NCBI RefSeq assembly: GCF_003048535.1
Contig: NZ_PIRQ01000004.1
Coordinates: forward strand, 1 to 64,000
Source of the DNA: Campylobacter concisus
GTDB taxonomy: Bacteria; Campylobacterota; Campylobacteria; Campylobacterales; Campylobacteraceae
Direction: 5' to 3'
DNA: 64,000 nucleotides
Within the stretch, counting starts at the first letter, position 1; each line of letters starts with the position of its first letter. The notes under the pieces were generated by a model. It saw only the letters and a list, made by a program, of their open reading frames with translations. It was not told the origin of the DNA and did no database searches. Made by a program: the position numbers and the translations under genes. Below are positions 63,943 through 64,000 of this stretch, in pieces.

Positions 63943-64000
63943 GCTTATATAAGCTTAACGTCTAAATTTTATCGTTTCTTTCCCACTTTATCTTTTTGCC

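Noticed and set aside
1-64000. Phase-variable poly-G or poly-C tracts, common in Campylobacter surface loci
   Set aside because: No run of G or C longer than five was seen; the LPS genes carry no contingency tract in this copy.

Overview
The window is an AT-rich bacterial chromosome segment from the Campylobacterota, most likely a Campylobacter of the C. concisus type. The call rests on gene content and local order, not on a database search. Recognisable blocks shared with C. jejuni are fdxA-ndk-DUF177-rpmF-plsX-fabH-ahpC, racRS-recR-dnaJ, trp genes joined to cheX-like/fliN/fliO, gatC-fur-lysS-glyA-DUF1882-SPOR-aroE, rpsB-tsf, and accA-fabF-acpP. No rRNA, tRNA, CRISPR array or insertion sequence was found.

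Layout. (1) 1-1.9 kb: a low-complexity accessory patch of small exported proteins and coding scraps, including a DUF5675 protein, that looks like a decayed effector/immunity locus. (2) 1.9-13.9 kb: an exonuclease gene and then a lipopolysaccharide locus: heptosyltransferase I, a lipid A acyltransferase, several glycosyltransferases, two NodB-type deacetylases, a P-loop protein, a GT25 transferase and an O-antigen ligase/polymerase. It ends at uvrA. (3) 16.9-21.1 kb: ferredoxin, ndk, the rpmF-plsX-fabH lipid operon and ahpC. (4) 21.2-29.1 kb: a PilZ protein with a HerA-like ATPase, plsY-folB, a CosR-family regulator followed by a histidine kinase, and ppx. (5) 29.1-35 kb: fliO, fliN and a CheX-like gene, then trpA, B, F and GD without trpE. 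(6) 35-42.5 kb: recR, racS, racR, dnaJ, pyk, a TRAP solute-binding protein and aroE. (7) 42.5-49.2 kb: a leftward housekeeping operon from gatC through a PilT-type ATPase, cvpA, fur, lysS and glyA to aroE. (8) 49.3-53.3 kb: a rightward operon ending in coaX and a short-form hisG, followed by a broken multihaem cytochrome gene. (9) 53.3-64 kb: an ABC ATPase, tsf, rpsB, a DUF4198 protein, pgeF, ribE, a DUF1963/CbrC pair, and fatty-acid synthesis genes accA, fabF, acpP and fabG.

The genes mostly serve envelope building (LPS, phospholipid and fatty acid synthesis), translation, stress control (CosR-like, RacRS, Fur, AhpC, DnaJ) and flagellar export/chemotaxis. The most notable observations are a CosR homologue that keeps the phosphoacceptor aspartate and sits directly before a histidine kinase; two oppositely oriented glycosyltransferase-deacetylase modules in the LPS locus; a PilZ plus HerA-like ATPase gene pair; the decayed cytochrome gene; and a trp operon missing trpE at an apparent synteny break.
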